Below are positions 42,592 through 51,267 of a DNA stretch of 64,000 bases, piece after piece. Source of the stretch: Microbacterium nymphoidis (GTDB lineage: Bacteria; Actinomycetota; Actinomycetes; Actinomycetales; Microbacteriaceae); contig NZ_JAJNOD010000002.1 of assembly GCF_021044885.1 (NCBI RefSeq), positions 372,001 to 436,000 of the forward strand, given 5' to 3'. The notes beneath the pieces were generated by a model. The model was not told the DNA's origin. It did not search any database and saw only the letters and a program-made list of their open reading frames with translations. The translations under genes were made by a program, and so were the position numbers. Position 1 is the stretch's first letter, and every line of letters begins with the position of its first letter.

Positions 42592-43709
42592 CCGCTCCCT
42601 TCGGCATCGGCTTCATCGGGGCCGGCATGATCAGCGATCAGTACCTCACCAACCTGACGCAGTTCCCCGACGTGCGTGTCGTCATCATCGGCGATCTGGA
42701 CACGGAGCGGGCCGCCGCGCAGGCGGAGAAGTACGGCGTCGCCGAGAGCGGGGACCCGGATGCGGTGCTCGCGCATCCGGACGTCGACCTCGTCCTGAAC
42801 CTGACCATTCCGCAGGCGCATGTCCCGGTGTCGCTGGCGGCCATCGCCGCGGGCAAGCACGTCTGGAGCGAGAAGCCGATCGGCGTGAACCGTGACGAGG
42901 CGAAGGCGATGCTCGCCGCGGCCGAAGCCGCTGGTGTGCGTGTGGGCATCGCTCCGGACACCGTGCTCGGCCCCGGCCTGCAGACCGCTCGCCGCGCCAT
43001 CGCCCGCGGTGACATCGGTGTCCCGCTGGCCGCGCAGACCGCGATGCAGTACATCGGCCCGGACATCTTCCACCCGAACCCGGACTTCCTGTTCGCCCGC
43101 GGCGCCGGGCCCCTCATCGACATGGGGCCGTATTACATCACGGCGCTGGTGCACCTGTTCGGATCGGTCGACGCCGTTGCCGCGGTGGGGCTGCGAGGTC
43201 GCGAGAGTCGCACTGTCCAGGTCGGTCCCCGCTCCGGTGAGGAGTTCCCGGTCGAGGTTCCCACCCTCGTGCAGGCCATCGCGCGGTTCGAGTCGGGGCA
43301 GCAGTCCCAGAGCGTGTTCAGCTTCGACTCGCCCCTCGCACGCACCGGTGTGGTGGAGATCACCGGCACGGAGGGCACCCTCATCATTCCCGACCCGAAC
43401 ACGTTCGGTGGCGACGTGCAGATCACGCGCGCACCATCGATCGACCGGATGGGCGACGGGCCCCAGTACGAGACGCTCGCGCCGGTGGGCATCGAGTCCG
43501 GGCGCGGACTGGGGGTGCTGGACATGGCGCGGGCGATCCGTGGTGGCACGGCCCACATCGCCACCGGGGAGATCGGCTACCACGTCTTCGACACCCTCAC
43601 CGCGATCGAGGAGTCGGTCGCATCGGGTGAGTTCGTCACGGTGGAGAGCACCGTGGGGGACATCCCCTTCGTGCCGGAAGATCGCGACCCGTTCGCGGCG
43701 ACCCTGTAG
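42588..43709 (+). CDS. Gfo/Idh/MocA-family oxidoreductase (first copy)
   Basis: A 373-residue NAD(P)-dependent sugar or inositol dehydrogenase. N-terminal Rossmann fold GFIGAGMISDQYLTNL, cofactor-lid motif HVWSEKPIGVN with the catalytic-site Lys, and the C-terminal alpha/beta domain (GPLIDMGPYYITALVHLFG, a DxGxxxxxxxxxL-like pattern). It is translationally coupled to the isomerase upstream and is followed nine bases later by a second family member. Oxidation at C3 of a sugar or glycoside is one option, inositol-type oxidation another. Confidence 0.86.
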   Translation: MTAPFGIGFIGAGMISDQYLTNLTQFPDVRVVIIGDLDTERAAAQAEKYGVAESGDPDAVLAHPDVDLVLNLTIPQAHVPVSLAAIAAGKHVWSEKPIGVNRDEAKAMLAAAEAAGVRVGIAPDTVLGPGLQTARRAIARGDIGVPLAAQTAMQYIGPDIFHPNPDFLFARGAGPLIDMGPYYITALVHLFGSVDAVAAVGLRGRESRTVQVGPRSGEEFPVEVPTLVQAIARFESGQQSQSVFSFDSPLARTGVVEITGTEGTLIIPDPNTFGGDVQITRAPSIDRMGDGPQYETLAPVGIESGRGLGVLDMARAIRGGTAHIATGEIGYHVFDTLTAIEESVASGEFVTVESTVGDIPFVPEDRDPFAATL

Positions 43710-43718
43710 GACGTGCTC

Positions 43719-44837
43719 ATGAGCGAGACAACCGATCAGGCGCCGGCCGCGCTGCGCGCCGGATTCCTCGGCGGTGGCTTCATGGCCGCCGTGCACTCCC
43801 GTGCCGCTCGAGCCGCTCGCGCGCGGCTGGTGGCTCTGGCCAGCTCCACTCCGGAACGCGGGGTGGCGGCCGCGGCCGAGCTGGGCATCGAGAGAGGGGT
43901 GGCCGACGTGACGGAGGTCGCCGAACTGAGCGACATCGTGCACGTGTGCACCCCGAACCGCGACCACGCCGCGCAGACCATCGCGCTGCTCGCCGCAGGC
44001 CGCCATGTCATCTGCGAGAAGCCGCTGGCCACCACCGTCTCCGACGCGCTCGCGGTGGTGGACGCGGCGGATGCCGCAGGAGTCGCCGGTGCGGTTCCGT
44101 TCGTCTACCGCTACCACCCGCAGGTGCGTCATGCCCGGGAGCTGGTGCGCTCCGGGGTGGTCGGCACAGTACTGAGCATCGAGGGCGCGTACTTGCAGGA
44201 CTGGCTGCTGCGGGAGACCGACTCCAACTGGCGGGTGGACTCCGCGGCCGGCGGCGCCTCGCGTGCATTCGCGGACATCGGTTCCCATCTGTGCGATCTG
44301 CTGGAGTTCGTGACCGGCCGGCGCATTCGGGCCGTGTCCGCCCGGACCCGCACGGTGTTCCCTGAGCGCGGCGGCCAGCCGGTGACCACCGAGGATCTGG
44401 TGGCCGTGGTGGCCGAACTCGACAACGGTGCCCTGGCCACGCTCCTCGTGTCGCAGATGGCGCCGGGGCGCAAGAACGGCCTCACCCTGGAGGTGCACGG
44501 GACCGAGCGGTCGGTGCGCTTCGCCCAGGAACGCCCGGAGGAGCTGTGGATCGGCGCGCTCACGGGCTCGCGGCTGGTGCTGCGGGACCCGGAGGGGCCG
44601 GGCGATGACGGGCTCTCCCTCGTGCCGGCCGGACATCCGATGGGCTATCAGGACGCGTTCACCGCCTTCGTGGCCGATGCCTACGCGGGCGTGCGCGGTG
44701 CGGCCTCTGATGCATTGCCCACATTCCGCGATGGTCTACGCGCCGCGCGTGTCACCGCTGCGGTCCTGGAATCCGCGCTCACCCGCGCCTGGGTGAGCAT
44801 CCCCGACGTCGACGAGAAGGAGACACAGCATGGCTGA
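43719..44837 (+). CDS. Gfo/Idh/MocA-family oxidoreductase (second copy)
   Basis: A 372-residue homologue of the preceding gene product but clearly divergent. Rossmann motif [52 protein letters not shown] and [18 protein letters not shown] 43719 is preferred over GTG 43713 because AGGA lies seven bases upstream. Its end overlaps the next isomerase gene by eight bases. Two dehydrogenases and two isomerases in alternation suggest a multi-step oxidation-isomerisation pathway for one sugar derivative. Confidence 0.86.
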   Translation: MSETTDQAPAALRAGFLGGGFMAAVHSRAARAARARLVALASSTPERGVAAAAELGIERGVADVTEVAELSDIVHVCTPNRDHAAQTIALLAAGRHVICEKPLATTVSDALAVVDAADAAGVAGAVPFVYRYHPQVRHARELVRSGVVGTVLSIEGAYLQDWLLRETDSNWRVDSAAGGASRAFADIGSHLCDLLEFVTGRRIRAVSARTRTVFPERGGQPVTTEDLVAVVAELDNGALATLLVSQMAPGRKNGLTLEVHGTERSVRFAQERPEELWIGALTGSRLVLRDPEGPGDDGLSLVPAGHPMGYQDAFTAFVADAYAGVRGAASDALPTFRDGLRAARVTAAVLESALTRAWVSIPDVDEKETQHG

Positions 44838-45837
44838 GCATCCCGTAACCCTGTTCACCGGCCAGTGGGCGGACCTGCCCTTCGAAGAGGTGGCGCGGCT
44901 GGCTGCGTCCTGGGGCTATGACGGGCTGGAGATCGCCGCATCCGGCGATCACCTCGACCTGAAGCGTGCCGATGAGGACGACGACTACGTCGCGAGCCGA
45001 AAGGAGATCCTCGACCGCCACGGACTGCAGGTCTTCGCGATCTCGAACCACCTGGCGGGGCAGGCCGTCTGCGATGCGCCCATCGACTTCCGCCATCAGG
45101 CGATCCTGCGTGACTACGTCTGGGGCGACGGCGATGCCGAAGGCGTGCGCCAGCGGGCCGCCGAGGACATGAAGCGCTCGGCTCGCGTCGCGCGCAAGCT
45201 CGGCGTGGACACCGTGGTGGGCTTCACCGGGTCGTCCATCTGGCCGTACGTCGCAATGTTCCCGCCTGTGGGCCAGGACGTGATCGATGCGGGATTCGAG
45301 GACTTCGCGAAGAGATGGAACCCGATCCTCGACGTGTTCGACTCCGAGGGGGTGCGCTTCGCCCACGAGGTCCATCCGAGTGAGATCGCGTATGACTACT
45401 GGAGCAGCGTGCGTGCGCTGGAGGCGATCGACCGCCGCGCGGCGTTCGGTTTCAACTGGGACCCGAGTCACATGATGTGGCAGAACATCGACCCCGTCGG
45501 GTTCATCTGGGACTTCCAGGACCGCATCTATCACGTCGACTGCAAGGACACGCGTCTTCGCCCGCACAACGGCCGCGCCGGCGTCCTCGGCTCGCACCTG
45601 CCATGGGGCGACCCGCGCCGCGGGTGGGACTTCGTCTCGACGGGTCACGGCGATGTGCCGTGGGAGGACTCCTTCCGTGCTCTCGACGCGATCGGGTACA
45701 CCGGACCGATCTCCATCGAGTGGGAGGACGCCGGAATGGACCGCCTGCACGGCGCCGCCGAAGCGGTCGGGTTCGTCCGCTCCCTGCTGTGGCCGCAGCC
45801 GACGGCATCCTTCGACGCCGCGTTCAGCAACCAGTAG
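44830..45837 (+). CDS. Sugar phosphate isomerase/epimerase-type TIM-barrel protein (second copy)
   Basis: A 335-residue xylose-isomerase-like barrel, longer than the first copy. Motifs: [30 protein letters not shown] with a metal-site Glu/His, [15 protein letters not shown] with Asp/His, [12 protein letters not shown] and [11 protein letters not shown] with Glu. The likely metal ligands (E, D, H, E) are all present. It closes the TetR-controlled cluster and a hairpin follows. Related proteins occur in glycoside oxidation/deglycosylation and in inositol catabolism. Confidence 0.85.
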   Translation: MAEHPVTLFTGQWADLPFEEVARLAASWGYDGLEIAASGDHLDLKRADEDDDYVASRKEILDRHGLQVFAISNHLAGQAVCDAPIDFRHQAILRDYVWGDGDAEGVRQRAAEDMKRSARVARKLGVDTVVGFTGSSIWPYVAMFPPVGQDVIDAGFEDFAKRWNPILDVFDSEGVRFAHEVHPSEIAYDYWSSVRALEAIDRRAAFGFNWDPSHMMWQNIDPVGFIWDFQDRIYHVDCKDTRLRPHNGRAGVLGSHLPWGDPRRGWDFVSTGHGDVPWEDSFRALDAIGYTGPISIEWEDAGMDRLHGAAEAVGFVRSLLWPQPTASFDAAFSNQ

Positions 45838-45858
45838 ATCGTCCTGAACGAGGGCGAC

Positions 45859-45900
45859 AGCGGCGAGGGGCGCGGCAGCGATGCCGTGCCCCTCGCCGCT
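45859..45900 (+). terminator. Hairpin at the end of the isomerase/oxidoreductase operon
   Basis: A 13-bp stem (45859-45871 with 45888-45900) whose loop can form a second small stem (GGCA/TGCC), 21 bases after the stop. No T tract follows. Confidence 0.7.
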
Positions 45901-45907
45901 CGCGGAT

Positions 45908-45936
45908 TTGGCGACTGTCTCGTGCGCTGTTAGAGT
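45908..45936 (+). promoter_or_regulatory. Promoter of rplJ-rplL
   Basis: TTGGCG (45908-45913), a 17-base spacer and TAGAGT (45931-45936), about 200 bases before rplJ. It fits a sigma-70-type promoter with a long regulatory leader. Confidence 0.7.
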
Positions 45937-45939
45937 TGT

Positions 45940-46135
45940 CGGAGCCGAAGACCGCCGGTCGTCCTCTCGAGGATCGAAGCACTGCGAAAGCAGGGGCCCG
46001 CGCAGGTGTCATAGAGACTCTCCCTCTGGGATCACGCTCCGTGCGCTTGCGCCGGAGCGTTTTTGTTTGCACTGCGGGCGGTCGAGGCGGACACCACGCA
46101 CCCGCGTGATGTCACAAGCACATCAAGGAGTGACC
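45940..46135 (+). ncRNA. Ribosomal protein L10 leader with attenuator-like hairpin
   Basis: The transcript leader before rplJ is GC-rich and folds in several ways. It contains ACGCTCCG (46034-46041) pairing with CGGAGCGT (46053-46060) followed by TTTT to 46064, an intrinsic-terminator-like hairpin inside the leader. In many bacteria the L10-(L7/L12) complex binds the rplJ leader to repress its own synthesis; this region is the likely equivalent. Confidence 0.6.
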
Positions 46136-46624
46136 ATGGCGCAGAAGGATGCATCGGTCGCCGAGCTCACGAAGAACTTCGAGAACTCGAACGCCGTCCT
46201 GCTGACCGAGTACCGCGGTCTGACGGTTGCCCAGCTCAAGCAGCTGCGCAACAGCATCCGTCAGGACGCGCAGTACGCCGTGGTGAAGAACACGCTGACC
46301 AAGATCGCTGCCAACAACGCAGGGATCACCGCTCTGGACGACGACCTCAAGGGTCCGTCGGCCGTGGCATTCGTGCACGGCGACTTCGTCGCCACCGCGA
46401 AGGCTCTGCGTGACTTCGCCAAGGCCAACCCGCTTCTCGTGATCAAGGGCGGCGTCTTCGAGGGCAACACCCTCAGCGCTGCCGAGGTCGAGAAGTACGC
46501 GTCGCTGGAGAGCCGTGAGGTTCTGCTGGCGAAGGCAGCGGGAATGATGAAGGCGACGATGGGCAAGGCTGCCGCCACCATCGACGCTCTTCGCGAGAAG
46601 CTCGAGGGCGCTCAGGCCGCGTAA
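46136..46624 (+). CDS. rplJ: 50S ribosomal protein L10
   Basis: A 162-residue L10, the stalk base that anchors L7/L12 dimers. Recognisable parts are [32 protein letters not shown] in pieces, [13 protein letters not shown] and [24 protein letters not shown] 46136 follows AAGGAG (46125-46130). rplL follows after 51 bases. The first gene after the 12-kb insertion that separates it from rplKA. Confidence 0.97.
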   Translation: MAQKDASVAELTKNFENSNAVLLTEYRGLTVAQLKQLRNSIRQDAQYAVVKNTLTKIAANNAGITALDDDLKGPSAVAFVHGDFVATAKALRDFAKANPLLVIKGGVFEGNTLSAAEVEKYASLESREVLLAKAAGMMKATMGKAAATIDALREKLEGAQAA

Positions 46625-46675
46625 GCGGTCCTCGCTCTCTTTCACAAACCACAAACACTCAGTAGGAGATACATC

Positions 46676-47059
46676 ATGGCGAAGCTCACCACCGAAGAGC
46701 TGCTCGAGCAGTTCGAGGGCCTCACGCTCATCGAGCTCAGCGAGTTCGTGAAGGCGTTCGAGGAGAAGTTCGACGTCACCGCTGCTGCTCCGGTCGCCGT
46801 TGCCGGCGCCGCGGGTGCAGGCGCTGCTGCCGCCGAGGAAGAGGAGAAGGACTCCTTCGACGTCATCCTCGAGGCTGCTGGCGACAAGAAGATCCAGGTC
46901 ATCAAGGTCGTCCGCGAGCTCACCTCGCTCGGCCTGGGTGAGGCCAAGGCTGTCGTCGACGGCGCTCCGAAGGCTGTCCTTGAGGGCGCCAACAAGGAGG
47001 CCGCTGAGAAGGCCAAGGCTGCCCTCGAAGAGGCTGGCGCGACGGTCACCGTCAAGTAA
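46676..47059 (+). CDS. rplL: 50S ribosomal protein L7/L12
   Basis: A 127-residue L7/L12. N-terminal dimer domain ([27 protein letters not shown]), Ala-rich hinge (about residues 35-55) and the factor-binding C-terminal domain ([37 protein letters not shown], in pieces). ATG 46676 is preceded by AGTAGGAG. A strong terminator follows. Confidence 0.98.
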   Translation: MAKLTTEELLEQFEGLTLIELSEFVKAFEEKFDVTAAAPVAVAGAAGAGAAAAEEEEKDSFDVILEAAGDKKIQVIKVVRELTSLGLGEAKAVVDGAPKAVLEGANKEAAEKAKAALEEAGATVTVK

Positions 47060-47098
47060 TTTCCCGAACGCTCGCCGGCTCGCCGGCATACCGTTCTC

Positions 47099-47131
47099 CG
47101 AAGGCCCCCGGGTTCGCCCCGGGGGCCTTCG
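47099..47131 (+). terminator. Terminator after rplL
   Basis: A 14-bp stem (47099-47112 with 47118-47131) with a 5-base loop, 39 bases past the stop. Confidence 0.9.
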
Positions 47132-47193
47132 TCGTGCTCACGCGCGTGACTCGGGCGCGTGGAGTATCGACCGGGCGTGACTCGGTCGGTGGG

Positions 47194-48204
47194 TCAGCGC
47201 TCGGTGGGGGCGGCGGTGGAGTTGCGGATCACGAAACGGGTGGGGGCCCAGATGCGCCGCGGGGGAGCGTCGGGACTGTCGATGTGCTCCTCGAGCAGTT
47301 CGACCGCCAGTGCCGCCTGCTCGCGGGGGTTCTGGCGCAGGGTGGTGAGGGCGAACATCTCGGCGTTCTCGTGGTCGTCGATGCCCACCACGCTGAGCTG
47401 AGCCGGCACCGAGATGCCCATGCGGCGCGCCGCGATGATGGCTCCGATGGCCACCTCGTCGGCCACGGCGACGATGGCCGTCGGCCGGGTGCGCGCATTG
47501 CTCAGCAGATCCACGGCCGCGTCGTAGCCTGCGGGCATGGACACCCCGCATGGCGCCAGCCTGATGGCGCTCTCCAGGCCCGCTTCGCGCATGGCCGAGG
47601 CGTACCCGGTGACGCGGTGGGCGTCACCGAAACTCGGCCAGGCCATGTTCGCCTCGCCACCCAGGAAGACGATGTCCGTGTGGCCGAGGGCCAGCAGATG
47701 CTCGGTGGCGATACGGGCGGAGGCGGCATCGTCGATGGAGACCGCGCTGTTTCCGATGTCGTAGCTGCCGATCGAGACGAAGGGCTTGCCGAGCGCGGCG
47801 ATGCGCTCCAGCTCCTGCTGATCGGGTTCGATGCCCACGGTGATCAATCCGTCGAAGCGGCTCCGTCCGAGGTATGTCTCGAACACATGGGAGCGTTCCA
47901 GGCTTCCGGGCTGCGCGGAGTAGAGGGCGAGATCGAACCCGCGCTCCATGAGCGCCCGCTGGATTCCCTCCAGCACCTCGCCGAAGAACCAGTGATTCGC
48001 GTGCGGCACGATCACGCCGATCGTCTGGGTGCGTCCGGTGGCGAGGCTGACCGCGTTCGTGGACGGTACGTATCCGAGCGCGTTCGCGGCCTCCTGCACG
48101 CGCTCCTGGGTGGCGGGGGACACGTAACCACGACCGCTCAGTGCGCGACTGGCCGTCGATTTCGACACACCAGCGCGGCGTGCCACCTCGGCGATTCCAC
48201 TCAT
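47194..48204 (-). CDS. LacI-family regulator of the oligosaccharide importer
   Basis: A 336-residue repressor. LacI HTH at the very N-terminus (IAEVARRAGVSKSTASRALSG) with hinge helix NALGYVPSTNAVSLATG, then a periplasmic-binding-protein-like effector domain (IGVIVPHANHWFFGEVLEGI, VVGIDDHENAEMFALTTLRQ). ATG 48204 follows GGAGGG; an upstream open extension of 19 codons is rejected. It is divergent from the binding-protein gene, and the 288-base gap holds a CebR-like palindrome. The effector is probably an oligosaccharide. Confidence 0.9.
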   Translation of the reverse strand: MSGIAEVARRAGVSKSTASRALSGRGYVSPATQERVQEAANALGYVPSTNAVSLATGRTQTIGVIVPHANHWFFGEVLEGIQRALMERGFDLALYSAQPGSLERSHVFETYLGRSRFDGLITVGIEPDQQELERIAALGKPFVSIGSYDIGNSAVSIDDAASARIATEHLLALGHTDIVFLGGEANMAWPSFGDAHRVTGYASAMREAGLESAIRLAPCGVSMPAGYDAAVDLLSNARTRPTAIVAVADEVAIGAIIAARRMGISVPAQLSVVGIDDHENAEMFALTTLRQNPREQAALAVELLEEHIDSPDAPPRRIWAPTRFVIRNSTAAPTER

Positions 48205-48337
48205 CGAACGCCCTCCGTGTTCTGCGCTTGCCGACCGTCGTCCTGGCCCCGTGTCGGTCAACTGTAATTCATACCCCCACGGATGTGGAACCGGTTGTGA
48301 GTGCGGTTTCGTGTCTCGGGTGTGTCGATTCGGGTTT

Positions 48338-48349
48338 GGGAGCGCTCCC
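48338..48349. promoter_or_regulatory. LacI-family operator, CebR-like (GGGAGCGCTCCC)
   Basis: A perfect 12-base palindrome with flanking T and G, giving TGGGAGCGCTCCCG. It differs at one position from the known CebR consensus of Streptomyces (TGGGAGCGCTCCCA). It lies between the divergent LacI gene and the binding-protein gene. Confidence 0.8.
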
Positions 48350-48426
48350 GCGGCGCGGATCGTGGGGTTATCGAGTTGTGACTTCCCAAATGTTGTGATC
48401 CGAGCCGCAACCGACTACGTTCGCCT

Positions 48427-48438
48427 GGAAGCGGTTCC
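48427..48438. promoter_or_regulatory. Second LacI-type palindrome (GGAAGCGGTTCC)
   Basis: A near-perfect palindrome (GGAA-GCGG-TTCC) about 55 bases before the binding-protein start. A third palindrome, GGAACCGGTT, is found around 48288-48298. Both resemble LacI-family half-sites. Confidence 0.5.
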
Positions 48439-48492
48439 TGATTGAACCCGAGCGCGAGGAAGGGCTCCCCGCGCGATCCAAAGGAGGAACGA

Positions 48493-49839
48493 ATGGGCAT
48501 GTCTCAGCGACGTCGGGTGCTTGCACCCCTGGCCTTCGCAGGCATCCTCGGTCTCGCACTCGCGGGCTGTGCCGAGAGCGACGGCGGCACCGGTGGCAGC
48601 ACCGGTGGCAGCGGAGACGGCGGCTCGACCAAGACCGTCCGCATCTCAGGCGGCATCACCGGCACGGAAGCCGACGACCTCAACGCATCTTTCGAGCAGT
48701 TCACCAAGGACACCGGCATCACGGTGGAGTACACCGGTGACAAGAGCTTCGAGGGCAACATCGTCACGAAGGTGACCGGTGGCGATGCACCCGACATCGC
48801 CATCGTCCCGCAGCCCGGTCTGCTGAAGACCCTCGTCGAGACGGGCAAGGTCCAGCCGGCTCCCGAGGCCGTCTCGAAGGCCGTCGATGAGAACTGGTCG
48901 AAGGACTGGAAGAACTACGGCACGTTCGACGACACGTTCTACGCGGCGCCGATGCTCGCGAACCTGAAGGGCTACGTCTGGTACTCGCCGGCGAAGTTCA
49001 AGGAGTGGGGTGTCGAGGTCCCGAAGACGTGGGACGAGATGATGACGCTCACCAAGACCATCCAGGAGAAGACCAGCACCGCACCGTGGTGCGCCGGCTT
49101 CGCCTCGGGCGACGCATCGGGATGGCCGGGCACCGACTGGATCGAGGACCTCGTGCTTCGCCAGGCCGGTCCTGACGTCTACGACAAGTGGGTCGCCGGT
49201 GACGTGAAGTTCACCGATCCGGAGATCGAGAAGGCGTTCGACGCGGTGGGCACCATCCTCAAGGACCCGAACTACGTCAACGCCGGCTTCGGCGACGTCA
49301 AGAGCATCAACTCCACCGCATTCGCCGATGTTGCCGCGAAGGTGGCCGACGGCTCGTGCGCTCTGACGCACCAGGCGTCGTTCCTGTCGGCCAACTTCCT
49401 CGACGTGAAGAACGCCGCGGGCGAGACCCCGACCGTCGCCCCCGATGGTGACGTCTACGCGTTCATCATGCCGGGCATGACCGACGGTGCGCTCCAGGTT
49501 GAGGGTGGCGGCGAGTTCGTCGCCGGCTTCTCCGACGACGAGTCCACCCAGAAGGTGCTCGAGTTCATGGCATCGCCCGAGTTCGCCGACGCCCGCGTCA
49601 AGCTCGGTGGTGTGATCTCCGCGAACAAGAACGCCGATCCGTCGCTGGCCTCCAGCGAGTTCCTGCAGGACGCGATGAAGATCATGCAGGACGACAGCAC
49701 GGTCTTCCGTTTCGACGCCTCCGACCTGATGCCCTCCACCGTGGGCTCCGGCTCGTTCTGGAAGGGAATGGTCGACTGGATCGACGGCAAGGACACCAAG
49801 ACGGTGCTGAGTGACATCCAGGCCGGTTACGAGAACTAA
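48493..49839 (+). CDS. Oligosaccharide ABC transporter substrate-binding lipoprotein (AglE-like)
   Basis: A 448-residue family 1 extracellular solute-binding protein. Signal peptide with lipobox LGLALAGCAE, a Gly/Ser/Thr-rich tether (DGGTGGSTGGSGDGG), then the binding body (EYTGDKSFEGNIVTKVTGGDAPDIAIVPQPG in pieces; APMLANLKGYVWYSPAKFKE; WPGTDWIEDLVLR). This profile resembles alpha-glucoside binding proteins (AglE). ATG 48493 follows AAGGAGG by five bases. It is the first gene of the importer operon; a hairpin after it suggests higher expression than the permeases. Confidence 0.88.
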   Translation: MGMSQRRRVLAPLAFAGILGLALAGCAESDGGTGGSTGGSGDGGSTKTVRISGGITGTEADDLNASFEQFTKDTGITVEYTGDKSFEGNIVTKVTGGDAPDIAIVPQPGLLKTLVETGKVQPAPEAVSKAVDENWSKDWKNYGTFDDTFYAAPMLANLKGYVWYSPAKFKEWGVEVPKTWDEMMTLTKTIQEKTSTAPWCAGFASGDASGWPGTDWIEDLVLRQAGPDVYDKWVAGDVKFTDPEIEKAFDAVGTILKDPNYVNAGFGDVKSINSTAFADVAAKVADGSCALTHQASFLSANFLDVKNAAGETPTVAPDGDVYAFIMPGMTDGALQVEGGGEFVAGFSDDESTQKVLEFMASPEFADARVKLGGVISANKNADPSLASSEFLQDAMKIMQDDSTVFRFDASDLMPSTVGSGSFWKGMVDWIDGKDTKTVLSDIQAGYEN

Positions 49840-49861
49840 TCTGATCGCAACCCGCTGATCG

Positions 49862-49899
49862 GATGCGGGGTCGGGTCCTTCGGGAACCGGCCCCGCATC
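49862..49899 (+). terminator. Intercistronic hairpin between binding protein and permease
   Basis: GATGCGGGG (49862-49870) pairs with CCCCGCATC (49891-49899), and the interior partly pairs around a TTCG loop. Such hairpins commonly reduce read-through and protect the upstream binding-protein mRNA. Confidence 0.7.
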
Positions 49900-49944
49900 T
49901 ATCGGCACCGACCGAGTGCACCGCAGCACTCAGAAGGGGTCTCC

Positions 49945-51267
49945 ATGTCCCAGCAGACCGCCGTCAGTCCGCCGACGACGACGCACGGGACCGACGCGAA
50001 GGGGCGCGCGCTCACCCGCACCCTCGTCGTCATCGGTTTCGCCGTCATCGTTGCGCTCTTCCTGCTGCTGATCTTCAGCGCACCCGTGGAGGATCCCCAG
50101 CGGATCTCCCTCGGCTTCTCGCTCAACCAGCTGTTCGTCTGGATGGGCGGGCTCCACCCGCTCCTGCAGATCCCGATCATCCTCGTGATCTTCGGCGTGG
50201 TGGTCGCGATCGTGCTCGTGCTGATCGAGTTCGCCCCTCGTCCCGGGCGGGGCTACCTGGTCATGCGTCTGATCGCCTGCCTCGCGATCCCCGTGCTCGG
50301 CTTCATGCTCCTGCGCCCGTACTCGAACGCGGTGCTCTACGTCGTCGCGATCGCCCTGCTCGCCGGGGCGCTGCTGTTCTTCGCCGACTACCGCTCGCGT
50401 CAGGGCGCCGGCTACCTGTTCCAGCTGATCCTCTTCATGACGCCGGCCGCGCTGATGCTGGTGCTCGGCCTCATCTACCCGGCCATCTCGACGTTCTTCA
50501 AGTCGTTCTTCGACAAGAAGGGCGACTCCTTCGTCGGGTTCGACAACTACGTCTGGGTCTTCACGAACTCGGCCGGGTGGGTCTCGGTGGTCAACACCCT
50601 GATCTGGGCCGTGCTCGCTCCCACCATCTCGGTGGTCATCGGACTGGCCTACGCCGTCTTCATCGACCGTGCCCGCGGCGAGAAGGTGCTGAAGGTCCTG
50701 GTGTTCATGCCCGTCGCCATCTCCTTCGTGGGTGCGGGCATCATCTGGAAGTTCATGTACGACTACCGCCAGGGCGACCAGCTCGGTCTGCTCAACGCGA
50801 TCGTGACGATGTTCGGCGGGGACCCGGTGAACTGGCTGGCGGTCAAGCCTCTGGTCAATACCCTGATGCTGCTCATCGTCTTCATCTGGACGCAGACCGG
50901 CTTCGCGATGGTCATCCTGTCCGCCGCCATCAAGGCCGTTCCGACCGAGCAGCTGGAGGCCGCTCAGCTGGACGGCACGAACGCATGGCAGCGTTTCACC
51001 AACGTGACCGTCCCCGGTATCCGCTCGTCGCTGATCGTGGTGCTCACCACAGTGACGATCGCCTCGCTGAAGGTGTACGACATCGTGGCCGTGATGACCG
51101 GCGGACGAGACGACACCACCGTGCTGGGCTTCGAGATGGTCAACCAGCAGCAGCGCTTCCAGAGCTACGGACACTCGTCGGCGCTGGCCGTGGTGCTGTT
51201 CCTGTTCGTGCTGCCGTTGATCATCTACAACGCCCGATCCATGCGCAAGCAGAGGGAGATCCGCTGA
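49945..51267 (+). CDS. Sugar ABC transporter permease 1 (AglF/MalF-type)
   Basis: A 440-residue permease, longer than usual because of four extra hydrophobic segments in the first ~150 residues (RTLVVIGFAVIVALFLLLIF, QIPIILVIFGVVVAIVLVLI, and two further). The permease core starts near FQLILFMTPAALMLVLGLIYP and carries the EAA loop EQLEAAQLDGTNAWQRF. The N-terminal extra segments are reminiscent of MalF. Its stop overlaps the partner permease by ATGA. Confidence 0.9.
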   Translation: MSQQTAVSPPTTTHGTDAKGRALTRTLVVIGFAVIVALFLLLIFSAPVEDPQRISLGFSLNQLFVWMGGLHPLLQIPIILVIFGVVVAIVLVLIEFAPRPGRGYLVMRLIACLAIPVLGFMLLRPYSNAVLYVVAIALLAGALLFFADYRSRQGAGYLFQLILFMTPAALMLVLGLIYPAISTFFKSFFDKKGDSFVGFDNYVWVFTNSAGWVSVVNTLIWAVLAPTISVVIGLAYAVFIDRARGEKVLKVLVFMPVAISFVGAGIIWKFMYDYRQGDQLGLLNAIVTMFGGDPVNWLAVKPLVNTLMLLIVFIWTQTGFAMVILSAAIKAVPTEQLEAAQLDGTNAWQRFTNVTVPGIRSSLIVVLTTVTIASLKVYDIVAVMTGGRDDTTVLGFEMVNQQQRFQSYGHSSALAVVLFLFVLPLIIYNARSMRKQREIR

